From the IMG/VR virus record IMGVR_UViG_3300028581_002068, positions 1 to 25,382 of that record: a DNA stretch of 25,382 nt, one strand, 5' to 3'. The stretch is from a virus. The position numbers and the translations under genes were made by a program. Position 1 is the first letter of the stretch. Each line of letters begins with the position of its first letter. Shown in pieces: positions 7,489-16,090 of this stretch. The notes below the pieces were generated by a model that was not told the origin of the DNA, did no database searches, and was given only the letters and a program-made list of their open reading frames with translations.

Positions 7489-8549
7489 TTTAGTCTCCTT
7501 ATTTGCTGTTCAGCGTAGTCTTGATCGCTCCAGCGATACTCGTATGTAGCTTCGGTATCACTGGTGCGTATTTTATACACATCAAGATAGGCAGCAATTT
7601 GTTGCCAAATTTGATTGTAGTCCAATGTGCCAAATGTTTTAGACAAATTAACTTGTGCTACCTTGGGATGCCCGATTGTCAATGACTTGTCTTCTGGATC
7701 AAAACCGTTGTTGGTCAACCATGTTCGGAATTCAGCAATCTTTTTTATTTGCCAGTGATACGCACCTGGGTCTCGAGCCCATTCAATATCAAAATCTCCA
7801 GCTGCCTCAGTTTGGTTGCGCAGACTGGTGGTTGTTAATTCATCTACATTGCGGCCTTCGTCATTGAACACTTCCCAATGTGCTTTGCTTACCGCTTTGT
7901 TCACACCCACATATACTCCGCCCATTTGACGATTAATTGTGTCTACACCAAACAATTCATAATCTTCTGTATCTAAAGTAAATCTTGGTGCATTGAGCCA
8001 ACACATTAGCTGGCTGGGTCTACGCCACTCAGGGGCCTGAACAACTTTGCGCATGCTCAGTACAAGACTTTCGTATTCATGACACAACAAGTTGAGTTGA
8101 CGTATGTGCCAACGTGTCACAGCATCTGCTTGCTTCCAGTAAGAACTCATGTGTCCTGAATGTCCTTGGAGATCTTCAAAATAGCGATGCAACCAATTCA
8201 TACGCTCATGATCAACATCCAGGTTATCTTGTATGGTCTCTGCTACTGTGAAGTGATCATCGATTGTATAACCCAAATTGGCTGTGTTAATGGCTGTGAT
8301 ACTGGCATTAATTTGATCAATAATGTATTCAGCAGTTCGTTCACTTTCGGTCCAGCCCAACCAACAGTAATTTTTTTCCAAATGCAAGTCATTACGTATG
8401 ATATTGTTCAATGCAGTCAGCCATTTACGACTGAGACTATTGTCTGCTACATCGATGCACAGTGTGAGCGTGTCTACTCCGCGCAGGTCTATTTCAATTC
8501 TATCAAGCAATGTTGTTCCACCATTCCAGCACCGCGGGTCTTTCAGCAA
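7485..8549 (-). CDS. Conserved-looking protein of unknown function, TTG start likely
   Basis: The protein has 354 residues and I do not recognise the family. The frame's most upstream plausible start is a TTG at 8549 with GGAG four bases before it, giving MLKDPRCWNGG and a 47-base overlap with the radical SAM gene, the largest overlap in the string. A second TTG about 13 codons in (LLDRIEIDLRG) is an alternative with no ribosome site. The protein is soluble-looking, Trp/Tyr-rich, with an RTWLTNNGFDP block near the end followed by IGHPKVAQVNL and a charged tail. No nucleotide-binding or metal motif stands out. Co-translation with the carbamoyltransferase through the small ORF suggests a role in the same modification step, which is inference. 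Confidence 0.8.
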   Translation of the reverse strand: MLKDPRCWNGGTTLLDRIEIDLRGVDTLTLCIDVADNSLSRKWLTALNNIIRNDLHLEKNYCWLGWTESERTAEYIIDQINASITAINTANLGYTIDDHFTVAETIQDNLDVDHERMNWLHRYFEDLQGHSGHMSSYWKQADAVTRWHIRQLNLLCHEYESLVLSMRKVVQAPEWRRPSQLMCWLNAPRFTLDTEDYELFGVDTINRQMGGVYVGVNKAVSKAHWEVFNDEGRNVDELTTTSLRNQTEAAGDFDIEWARDPGAYHWQIKKIAEFRTWLTNNGFDPEDKSLTIGHPKVAQVNLSKTFGTLDYNQIWQQIAAYLDVYKIRTSDTEATYEYRWSDQDYAEQQIRRLK

Positions 8550-9780
8550 GTATCTCCGTCATGGTAATCTTCTGTGTGCGTATGCTTTCTAATTGTAACA
8601 CACGATCCCGCCCACTTGCAAGACCTTGCCGGTAAGTATCTGGCCATTGTTCTTCAAATGTAGGGCGTGTTTTTAATTGCACCAACATGTCACGCAAAGC
8701 ACCATCTATTTCAAGTACTAGTTCGTCAATCCACGGGTCTAACAGCGTTCTAGGCAAGGCCAATGGACTCAACACAATGTCTGGTGAGAATGAGAATATC
8801 ACTTTAGCAAGGATGTCGACTCCGTGTGTTTGTGCAAGTTGTCTAATGCGTGTAACTTCGAACATTCCGGGCAGAGTGAGCGTAAAGTCAATTCGTACTT
8901 GACGTCGGTGACGTTGGATCGCAACTGCTTGACCAAAATTGTCAAGCCAGCGACCGTACTCAAGGCCTGTTCTAATGTATTCACCAATTGCGCCTGTGCC
9001 GTCGAGACTTGCACATATCTGCCAATCGCGCAGCCCGCTGAGAATATCGCGATATAAGTTAACACCTCGATAATCCACTCTGGATAGATTTGTATTGTAT
9101 CTAGCATATACCTTCGGCCCATCCCCTAATTCAACTATGCGTTTCATATAACGCCAATGTTGTTCGTACATCAAGGGCTCGCCACCTACCCAGTACACTT
9201 CTTCAACACGATGCTGTTCCACTGCTGCCGCAAACTCGGCTTCTATCTTGCTGTCTTGAAATGCAGAAATTTCTTGCCGCACTTCAGGTTTCATCCAGGC
9301 ATTCTTGGAATTTGACCAGTCAATCATGTTGTGTTGTCGCTGTTCTGTTTCCCAGCTTGAGCTCAGCATGTCACCACATGTTCTACATTTAAAATTGCAC
9401 AAGTTACTAAATCTATAATCCCAACTCACTGGCTGCATTGTGGTGCGGCCTGCGGTGTCTGTGGTCTCCCAGATGTCAGGATACTTATGTTTGAATAGTT
9501 GCCAAAAATATGTGCGGTAAACGTCGGTGTTCAACAGTTTGTTATTGCACACTTCACATTCAGGTAGTGTCTCTCCTGACATCATACGGCTACGCACACT
9601 CATCATGTGTGGTGAGTTCCAATGTTCATCCAGTGTGATAGGAATATACTTGCCAGTGCCCGCGGCTGTGTCTATGTATTGCTCAAAATTCTGCGCAGGC
9701 TCACGGCTTGCACAACACATGCGCCGTTCTGTTTGCGGACTCAAATAGGTATGCACCCAGGGCGCCATGCACAAGCTCAT
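8503..9780 (-). CDS. Radical SAM enzyme with extra N-terminal Cys cluster (A)
   Basis: The ATG at 9780 overlaps the epimerase stop by four bases, and I prefer it to an in-frame TTG at 9798; this gives 425 residues. The SAM [4Fe-4S] motif is CNFKCRTC (Cys128, Cys132, Cys135), and the SAM-binding GGEP follows in VYWVGGEPLM. Ahead of the barrel, Cys4 (LCMAPW), Cys22/Cys23 (RMCC), Cys75 and Cys78 (CEVC) look like ligands of an auxiliary cluster, a twitch/SPASM-like arrangement placed N-terminally. The motif GEYIRTGLEYGRWL is shared with the other radical SAM proteins here. The reaction is unknown: such families include peptide maturases and sugar- or alcohol-dehydrogenating enzymes. A link to glycan modification comes from context only. 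Confidence 0.9.
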   Translation of the reverse strand: MSLCMAPWVHTYLSPQTERRMCCASREPAQNFEQYIDTAAGTGKYIPITLDEHWNSPHMMSVRSRMMSGETLPECEVCNNKLLNTDVYRTYFWQLFKHKYPDIWETTDTAGRTTMQPVSWDYRFSNLCNFKCRTCGDMLSSSWETEQRQHNMIDWSNSKNAWMKPEVRQEISAFQDSKIEAEFAAAVEQHRVEEVYWVGGEPLMYEQHWRYMKRIVELGDGPKVYARYNTNLSRVDYRGVNLYRDILSGLRDWQICASLDGTGAIGEYIRTGLEYGRWLDNFGQAVAIQRHRRQVRIDFTLTLPGMFEVTRIRQLAQTHGVDILAKVIFSFSPDIVLSPLALPRTLLDPWIDELVLEIDGALRDMLVQLKTRPTFEEQWPDTYRQGLASGRDRVLQLESIRTQKITMTEILAERPAVLEWWNNIA

Positions 9781-10724
9781 AGTTGTGATTCGATCCAACG
9801 ATAAGTTTTTTCCAACCCTGATTCTAAGTTGTCTGGTGGTGCCCAGTCAAGCACTTGACGAATAAGAGTATTGTCGCTAGTACGTCCCATTACTCCCACA
9901 GGTCCGGGTACGTTCACGATGTCTACATTTTTACCGGCTATGTCCGTAATCAGACGCACTAGGTTATTGAGTGTGATTATTCTGTTAGATCCTATGTTGA
10001 TAGGTTGCGAGTAATCACTAGCCATTAGTCTTTGTATGCCTTCTATGCAGTCATCTATGTAGGTGAAACTGCGTGTTTGTGTGCCTGGCCCCCAGACTTC
10101 TACTGTGCCCGAACTTTCAGCCACTTTGCGACACAAGGCAGCAGGTGCTTTTTCTCTGCCACCGCACCAGGTACCTTCAGGACCAAACACATTGTGCAGT
10201 CTAGCTATGCGCACATCTATACCGTAGTTTCTGGCAAATGCCAGATATAGTCGTTCGCTGAACAACTTTTCCCAACCATATTCACTGTCGGGATAAGCAG
10301 GATATGCACTGGCTTCTGTCATAATGGGTGTGTTAGGATCAAGTTGATTGTGTGCAGGATACATACAAGCACTGCTGCTGTAAAAGATCTTGGGCGTCTT
10401 TTTGAATGTGATCTCATGCAAGATGTTCAAATTGATCAAAGCACTGTTGTGCATGATGTCTGCGTCATTGTTTCCTACAAACACAAATCCTGCGCCGCCC
10501 ATGTCAGCAGCCAGTTGATATATCTCATCCATGTCTTGCGTGATTAATTTGGTAACCTGCCGTTGGTTGCGCAGGTCAACTTGATGAAACTCATCTGCTG
10601 CAGTGGGACCAAACTCTGGCAGTTTGAGATCAGCTCCCACAACATAGTTCCCTTGTGCTTTCAAACTACGCACAAGATGACTTCCTATAAATCCACCGGC
10701 TCCGCATACCAATATTTTTTTCAT
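9777..10724 (-). CDS. GDP-mannose 3,5-epimerase-like SDR enzyme
   Basis: The protein has 315 residues, an extended short-chain dehydrogenase. NAD is bound by GAGGFIG (8-14). The family-specific blocks are LAADMGGAGF (71-80), YSSSACMYP (115-123) and GPEGTWCGGREKAPAA (181-196). Cys120, Tyr149, Lys153 and Lys192 line up with Arabidopsis GME Cys145, Tyr174, Lys178 and Lys217 at one constant offset of 25, so both the redox pair and the epimerising acid/base pair are present. The known reaction converts GDP-D-mannose to GDP-L-galactose (and GDP-L-gulose). The plant enzyme is longer at both ends. It overlaps its neighbours by four bases on each side. It probably supplies an activated L-sugar to the glycosyltransferases encoded nearby. 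A related GDP- or dTDP-sugar epimerase is the alternative. Confidence 0.9.
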   Translation of the reverse strand: MKKILVCGAGGFIGSHLVRSLKAQGNYVVGADLKLPEFGPTAADEFHQVDLRNQRQVTKLITQDMDEIYQLAADMGGAGFVFVGNNDADIMHNSALINLNILHEITFKKTPKIFYSSSACMYPAHNQLDPNTPIMTEASAYPAYPDSEYGWEKLFSERLYLAFARNYGIDVRIARLHNVFGPEGTWCGGREKAPAALCRKVAESSGTVEVWGPGTQTRSFTYIDDCIEGIQRLMASDYSQPINIGSNRIITLNNLVRLITDIAGKNVDIVNVPGPVGVMGRTSDNTLIRQVLDWAPPDNLESGLEKTYRWIESQL

Positions 10725-11329
10725 AATGTCTTTTTTATTTCTTCTATGTAATAATCAGCCACCTGTTGGTGTATCTGTCGGTCAGTGATGTGATAGTATG
10801 GTCGATACTCTCTAGTGACCGTATAGTCCCACAAATTAATACTGCTTCGCCAGTGGTTAAATTTTGCAAAATAATTAGTTGCCATCGGATGAAAGTTTGC
10901 ATGTTCAAACCCGCCTTGTGAAAAACAAAACGGTATACCAGTGTCGACTAGTTTTTGCAAAGTGTGTTCAACAGTGATTGTATTTTGATAAATTGCTAAA
11001 TTGATATCAAAAAATTCAGTGTAGTAGTCCTTTAGTATTTGCAGTTGTGATTTTGAAAAAGGTGTGGTTTGTGTGCTGGCAGTGTGGTAGCTAAACGGAA
11101 CATACTTGCCGTTGTGTAATTTTTCACTTCTGGTCACAGACGTAAATTGTACAATTACAAAGTCTGCACTGGCCGCAATGGCCCGATCTACTTGTTGAGC
11201 TATTAACAAATTGGTGGCAGCTATCTGACAAAGATTGCCGGTTGGAAATTGGTTGGCAACAATGTCTGCCCAGCAGTTTCCATACTCAGCATCGCTTACG
11301 CCAAAACTGTCCCCACAGATGTATATCAA
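10721..11329 (-). CDS. SGNH/GDSL-hydrolase-like protein, TTG start
   Basis: The protein has 202 residues. The opening IYICGDSFG places a nucleophile-like Ser8 in a GDS block, and the end has H180-IT-D183-RQI-H187, the usual Asp-x-x-x-His arrangement of SGNH hydrolases. The oxyanion Gly and Asn blocks between them are less clear (GN at 31-32 is a candidate). Such enzymes remove or transfer O-acyl groups on carbohydrates, which would fit a glycan cluster. The start codon is TTG: GAGGAG lies about 8 bases upstream and the TTGA overlaps the previous stop. Overlap with the epimerase gene is four bases. The family call is moderate because the sequence between the catalytic blocks is divergent. Confidence 0.75.
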   Translation of the reverse strand: MIYICGDSFGVSDAEYGNCWADIVANQFPTGNLCQIAATNLLIAQQVDRAIAASADFVIVQFTSVTRSEKLHNGKYVPFSYHTASTQTTPFSKSQLQILKDYYTEFFDINLAIYQNTITVEHTLQKLVDTGIPFCFSQGGFEHANFHPMATNYFAKFNHWRSSINLWDYTVTREYRPYYHITDRQIHQQVADYYIEEIKKTL

Positions 11330-12303
11330 TTCAAAAACTCCTCAATGTCATTTATGATTTCTTTAGCAAACTTTTTTTTAACGTATTCTAGATCAAAAAA
11401 TCTTGCATTGTTGTGCGCAAGTTTTTGTTGAGTCAGTTGGTCCCAGCCAGATGATTGACGATTGTGAGTATGAACTACGTCTCGAACCAGATCAAACACT
11501 GCTAGTTGCCGAGCTTGGTCTGATGGCACAACGTCATATGATTCACTCCACAGGTTTTCAAAAGTTTCAAATCCTTGTGCATGCAAAAATTTCAATGTAT
11601 TTACACTGCCGCACACAATCATGGGATGCCAATAGGCCAAGGGTTTGTAACTTTTTTCAGATATTTCAGTTTGATAACTTTTGCCTCCAGGGCTAGCAAA
11701 ATACCAATCACTGCGCATGTAACTTTCAACCACCAGACTCCAACAAGTGCTGTTGTACCATTGCGGATTCATGTAAAATTCCCAAAACACAGGTGTGGCT
11801 CGTTCTTGGTCATCTTGTATGAACCGACCACGGTCGACATAGCTCCACCGAGCATGAGCCAGTTGTGGTGCAAGGTCAGCGGCCACAGCGTCTCTGTGAT
11901 CTCTAACTTTGTTCATCAGGCATAGAAAATCATGGGTATAGTCAATTTTTGGTTTATACTGACTATACCCATTGTGATCTGCCAACAAGGCTGTGTGATA
12001 CCACACCCAATTTTTACATCTGAGATCCAATTTGTTGTTGTGCAATAGAAAACTACCACACTCAACATCGCTATCCCATAAATGATTGATCACAATTGAA
12101 TGTCCAGCGTCTTCCAGGGGCTTGTACCAAGGATCTGCTAAAAAATCTTGTTGAAATGTACTTACTACAAAATCGGTACGATCATATGAAACAGCGGGAT
12201 CAAACTCAACCATGTCATAATGCAGCTCTACCAACGGGCGAATAACACCGTCGTTGAAATTCACATAGTCGGCATCGCGATAAATCAGTTTACGTTTTGA
12301 CAT
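11326..12303 (-). CDS. Putative glycosyltransferase with GT10/exostosin-like C-terminus (paralogue 3)
   Basis: The protein has 325 residues, the shortest of the five family members. The signature is SLVVESY (189-195), ISEKSYKPL (214-222) and GFETFENLWSESYD (244-257). A middle block FLCLMNKVRDHRD (126-138) aligns with FLFLNGRLRPHRK of paralogue 4, an N-x-x-R-x-HR pattern that may mark the donor or acceptor site. The first 100 residues are unrelated to the other members at sight. No transmembrane segment. The start overlaps the end of radical SAM gene B by 14 bases. Glycosyltransferase activity is inferred. Confidence 0.72.
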   Translation of the reverse strand: MSKRKLIYRDADYVNFNDGVIRPLVELHYDMVEFDPAVSYDRTDFVVSTFQQDFLADPWYKPLEDAGHSIVINHLWDSDVECGSFLLHNNKLDLRCKNWVWYHTALLADHNGYSQYKPKIDYTHDFLCLMNKVRDHRDAVAADLAPQLAHARWSYVDRGRFIQDDQERATPVFWEFYMNPQWYNSTCWSLVVESYMRSDWYFASPGGKSYQTEISEKSYKPLAYWHPMIVCGSVNTLKFLHAQGFETFENLWSESYDVVPSDQARQLAVFDLVRDVVHTHNRQSSGWDQLTQQKLAHNNARFFDLEYVKKKFAKEIINDIEEFLN

Positions 12304-13504
12304 AGTTTATCAGAGCAGCTAGTTCAGGTTCAACATCTTGTAAGTTTTGATTGCGTTTGCGATCCAAGTCTGCAATTTTCATACGCAACATGAATCCATC
12401 AGTTGAAGCACCAGTATTCATAAAGTCCGCAATGCGATCAAACTCCTCGCGGTATTCAGGTGGCACATCTGCGTTCAGCAGATGTTGTGTTATGCCTGCC
12501 TTGGCTGTGTCAGGCAGTGTAGCAATACTAAAGTACCAAGCATCATGCATCATGTTCCAGTACACAAAGTCAAATCGTTGACATGCTATCCAGTGCGCCA
12601 ACTCATCAATATAACGAACATTGAACACATTTACTGTACTACAACACTGTAACTGCAAATTGAGAATTTGAGTTTTTAAATATTGAAATCTTGTGATGTT
12701 GTCCAATACCATGGCCCAGTCTGCATTGGTTCGTTGATATTCAAAACGAGCACCTATGTCATCAATGCTGAATGCAATTTCAACTGTTTTGAAATGCCGC
12801 CAAATGCCTTCGCCACGTTGGGGATATTGCGTACCATTGGTGTTGTAGTGTATTTCAACCTGATGTGCGATGCCACGGTCAATGATACCTTGCAACATGT
12901 CAAAATGCTGGTCAATCATGAACGGCTCGCCGCCAGTGAATTCAATGTAACGAATGTCTGTCAACACACTATCAATCTGTTGCCAGAACTGCTGATTCTC
13001 TCTGGGCCATGCTCCAGCACGTAGCATTTGATATGCATAAGTTTGTTTTTTGTCATGATCGGGGTGTAGATCATTCAGCTCTTCTGTGGCAAACTGACTT
13101 GAACTCCACGATCCACATATACGACATTTCAAGTTGCAGATGTTGCCCAGTTTCAAATCTAAAAACATCAAGGGTTTGGCATCTGCTGTCCACTCTGTGT
13201 CCGTAATTGAATGCTTGAGTCTGTCTAGCGTGTGCATGCGTTTGCTGGTGCGGCCACCGCGTTCTTCATTCCAACATTTGCGACACGTTTGTGGACGTTC
13301 ACCAGCAAGAAACTGCTCACGTAAACCACGCATGTGATTGCTATTTTGTATGTCAGCAAAGTTGGCAGTGCTTAATTCAAATTTGTTGCCGTTGTCATCT
13401 AATATTTCATCGTCAGCAAGACAACAAGGACGCACTGTGCCGATAGGGCTTGCTTCGATACTAACCCAAGGTAGTACGCAGAATTTATCGTGTGGTATGT
13501 TCAT
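12290..13504 (-). CDS. Radical SAM enzyme with extra N-terminal Cys cluster (B)
   Basis: The protein has 404 residues. The radical SAM motif is CNLKCRIC (Cys123, Cys127, Cys130), with FTGGEPFM as the SAM-binding block. The N-terminal cysteine set is Cys9 (FCVLPWV), Cys27/Cys28 (RPCC), Cys74 and Cys77 (CRKC), matching proteins A and C. FEYQRTNADWAMVL corresponds to the EYIRxG motif of the others but lacks the glycine. It overlaps gene C by four bases (ATGA). Its substrate is unknown; nothing in the sequence points to one beyond its neighbours. Confidence 0.9.
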   Translation of the reverse strand: MNIPHDKFCVLPWVSIEASPIGTVRPCCLADDEILDDNGNKFELSTANFADIQNSNHMRGLREQFLAGERPQTCRKCWNEERGGRTSKRMHTLDRLKHSITDTEWTADAKPLMFLDLKLGNICNLKCRICGSWSSSQFATEELNDLHPDHDKKQTYAYQMLRAGAWPRENQQFWQQIDSVLTDIRYIEFTGGEPFMIDQHFDMLQGIIDRGIAHQVEIHYNTNGTQYPQRGEGIWRHFKTVEIAFSIDDIGARFEYQRTNADWAMVLDNITRFQYLKTQILNLQLQCCSTVNVFNVRYIDELAHWIACQRFDFVYWNMMHDAWYFSIATLPDTAKAGITQHLLNADVPPEYREEFDRIADFMNTGASTDGFMLRMKIADLDRKRNQNLQDVEPELAALINYVKT

Positions 13505-14763
13505 TGCAATACTGCCAATTCTGGGATCACTGTGAGTATATTGTCTTTTCTAATGTCATCTAACTCGTATGTTTTGCGCCAGAACGTGTCTAGCAAATGT
13601 GTATTGTCCGTGGCCATCATAAACTTGACAGCACTTTCAAATCCCACTGTGGCTCGTTGCAATGGATCCTGATGTTTTAGCCAGTTGATATGATCAGTAA
13701 ACTTTGTTAGCAATTGTTTTTTGTATTCCGCGGGCGCGATATCTATTCTGTAGTGCGCAGGATCTTGTAATATGTTTACATTCAAATCTTGCGCACGAAT
13801 CAACCCACGTTCCGTCCAATCACGATGAAAGTCTGTTAGATGCCATGCATTCATAATACTGAGTGTGGGCGAGATATAAAAATCAACTTCAGGACATATC
13901 TGCAGCATGTCTCTGCGATTTTGTTCTACCACAGCCCAGTCTGTGCCTTTGCGAATGTACTCACCTCGTGCGCCTGAGTCGTCTAGACTTGCGCCTACTG
14001 CCACATTGTCAAACTGCCGCCAATATTCAAACACACTTCGGCCTCGGAGTTCAGTGTGAGTGAAGTTGGTGTTGTAAATCAATCGCACATCAAAGCGTTT
14101 TCTCCGGACCAACTCCGCTAGGATGTTATAGTGTTCTTCCATCAACAAGGGCTCGCCGCCAGCAAAGTAAATCTGTTCCACATAGTTCAAGTGTGGTTCT
14201 AGTTGTTCCCACATGTCTGTTTCAGTGCGCCCTGCATAGTTCAACACCGAGTTCTGCTCTTTCCAATCACCACCTGCTAACTTGGCTTGATCTTGATACC
14301 ACTGACTGCTGAATATGTGTCCGCAACTGCGGCATTTCAAATTGCATAAATTACTAAAACGAATATCCCAGTAAGTAATTTCAAAAGGATTCTCGTCTAA
14401 CTTCTTAATCTGGTGCCCGTGATGCTTGTTTGCACTCTTACGCCCACTAAAGAATCCATTGGCTTCTTGTTCATAACAACGACCACAGGCAGCATTAGGT
14501 GTTTCGGTCAACATGTCCTGGCGCAGTTGTTGCATGGGTGTGTCAGTCCATATTTGTTCCAAGGTATTTTTGCGGCAATTGCCCACCGGTCCTACAGACA
14601 TTTCAGCATGACAGCAAGGATATGCTTCACCTGTGGGGTAGGCATGCAGGTGTATCCAGGGATATATGCAGAATGTTTTTGAGTCTGTTAGTAAAAACTG
14701 CTCACGTTCAGTTAACTCTGTTGGCCGTACCAAATCAGTGCTGTTATACTTGTATTGAGTCAT
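13501..14763 (-). CDS. Radical SAM enzyme with extra N-terminal Cys cluster (C)
   Basis: The protein has 420 residues. The radical SAM motif is CNLKCRSC (Cys140, Cys144, Cys147) followed by FAGGEPLLM. Cys32 (FCIYPWIHLH), Cys50/Cys51 (YPCC), Cys93 and Cys96 (CGRC) form the putative auxiliary cluster set. It has about 23 more N-terminal residues than protein B. GARGEYIRKGTDW is the shared motif after the barrel centre. The PTGEAYPCC stretch resembles the PIGTVRPCC of B, showing common ancestry, but the C-terminal thirds of A, B and C are quite different, which suggests different substrates. Start ATG overlaps the end of gene D by 20 bases. Confidence 0.9.
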   Translation of the reverse strand: MTQYKYNSTDLVRPTELTEREQFLLTDSKTFCIYPWIHLHAYPTGEAYPCCHAEMSVGPVGNCRKNTLEQIWTDTPMQQLRQDMLTETPNAACGRCYEQEANGFFSGRKSANKHHGHQIKKLDENPFEITYWDIRFSNLCNLKCRSCGHIFSSQWYQDQAKLAGGDWKEQNSVLNYAGRTETDMWEQLEPHLNYVEQIYFAGGEPLLMEEHYNILAELVRRKRFDVRLIYNTNFTHTELRGRSVFEYWRQFDNVAVGASLDDSGARGEYIRKGTDWAVVEQNRRDMLQICPEVDFYISPTLSIMNAWHLTDFHRDWTERGLIRAQDLNVNILQDPAHYRIDIAPAEYKKQLLTKFTDHINWLKHQDPLQRATVGFESAVKFMMATDNTHLLDTFWRKTYELDDIRKDNILTVIPELAVLQ

Positions 14764-16090
14764 ACCATTCTTCTAGGTTAGGAAACGCTTTAGCAAAGAC
14801 TTTGTCCCTGCGTTGATCATACTGTGTGTAAAACTGTTTAAAGTCGTTTAACAGTTTTGGCATTTCAAATGCTTCTGAGTGTGGAGTTTTAACAACGTCC
14901 AAATAATCAATTAGCCGTAGCACATGATTTACTTCGTGTTCGTGCAAGCAAGGATTATCTTGATTGTGAAACAACCATGCTTCCAACTGCAAGCGATAAC
15001 CAGTACGTATGTTGTCTGGCAGCACTAATGCACTTTGGAAACTGGGAAAGCGCAAGATGTTCAATGTAAAGTTCAGTTGATCTCGACCATAACGTTGTTT
15101 CAATGTCAACATCATGTCAAGGTGACTCACAAGACTGTCCAAGCACAAGGCATTGATGGTACACATCACATGCACTGCACTGACAAATCTTCCTTCCAAC
15201 AAAAACAACACATTGTTGAGCCATTGGTTGTAGTCAAGGCCATCTCTAATATACTCTGCTTGCGCAAATGTGGCTTCCATTGAGGTATACAAATCCACCT
15301 TGGGCAATGGGGCAACGGCCACAGCAAAGTCTTTGATCTTGCTCATCTCAATGCCAAGATTTGAATTGATAGCCAACCGGGTCGTACTTCGTCCTTGATT
15401 GGTCTTGAACCATTCTATCAGTTTCCAAGTGTAACCCGACATCAAAGGTTCACCGCCGGTTATTCGCAGTTCTTGCAAGGTGCGGTGGAGGTCCGATTCC
15501 CACCAGTCGAAGAAGGCTTCCACGTACGGATTAGTCTCACCGAATTTATAAAGTTGACTACTATCATGAGTGTGAGTAAAATGGTTCCTACCATCGCTAA
15601 CCAATCCGACGTAGGGCCCATGTTTCCGGATGTCATTGACCCAAGTGGAACTAAAAGCAGGATTGCAATAAGAACAAGCAAATTGACAAGTGCGATCAAA
15701 ACTAATTTCGAGAGTTTTAAGATTGATGTCTTTGTGGTAGTTGTCACCGTAGTATGCATCGTTGATGTCCTTTATTTCATATATCTTTGATTTGTACACA
15801 CGGTCACTCACAGCGTTGGTGTCCATGTCTTCAATTTTCCAGCAGTACTCACAGCCAGCAGGACGTTTGCCCAGCACCATTTCTCGACGATCTGCTTTCT
15901 TTTGATCAGTATTGTGCAACAGCCTAGAGTTGTTAGAGACTTTATCAATGTCAATCAAATGAGCTGGCGGGTGATGGCAACTTGTGGTCTGCCCACTTCC
16001 TAACCAAATGGTAGCATTGTACCACTTCGCTGCACAAAAACTTGGGGATAACGGGTCTAGGACCTGTTGTTTAAATTCTAAATCATTCAT
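14744..16090 (-). CDS. Radical SAM enzyme, second subfamily (D)
   Basis: The frame is open upstream, but those codons lie inside the preceding gene and do not look conserved. The ATG at 16090 (MNDLEFKQQV) gives an 8-base overlap and a protein of 448 residues beginning like protein E. The radical SAM motif is CQFACSYC (Cys135, Cys139, Cys142) and ITGGEPLM follows. The N-terminal set differs from A-C: Cys19 (FCAAKW), Cys38 (SCHHPPAH), Cys80 and Cys83 (CEYC). The block RLLHNTDQKK is nearly shared with E. QAEYIRDGLDY is the common motif. It lies directly after a putative glycosyltransferase gene, as does E. No substrate is known. Confidence 0.9.
   Translation of the reverse strand: MNDLEFKQQVLDPLSPSFCAAKWYNATIWLGSGQTTSCHHPPAHLIDIDKVSNNSRLLHNTDQKKADRREMVLGKRPAGCEYCWKIEDMDTNAVSDRVYKSKIYEIKDINDAYYGDNYHKDINLKTLEISFDRTCQFACSYCNPAFSSTWVNDIRKHGPYVGLVSDGRNHFTHTHDSSQLYKFGETNPYVEAFFDWWESDLHRTLQELRITGGEPLMSGYTWKLIEWFKTNQGRSTTRLAINSNLGIEMSKIKDFAVAVAPLPKVDLYTSMEATFAQAEYIRDGLDYNQWLNNVLFLLEGRFVSAVHVMCTINALCLDSLVSHLDMMLTLKQRYGRDQLNFTLNILRFPSFQSALVLPDNIRTGYRLQLEAWLFHNQDNPCLHEHEVNHVLRLIDYLDVVKTPHSEAFEMPKLLNDFKQFYTQYDQRRDKVFAKAFPNLEEWYDSIQV

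Noticed and set aside
15395-15790. 131-residue plus-strand frame and a hydrophobic minus-strand frame at 15460-15759
   Set aside because: Both fall inside the strongly supported radical SAM gene D, including its Cys motif. Neither shows a recognisable domain or start signal.
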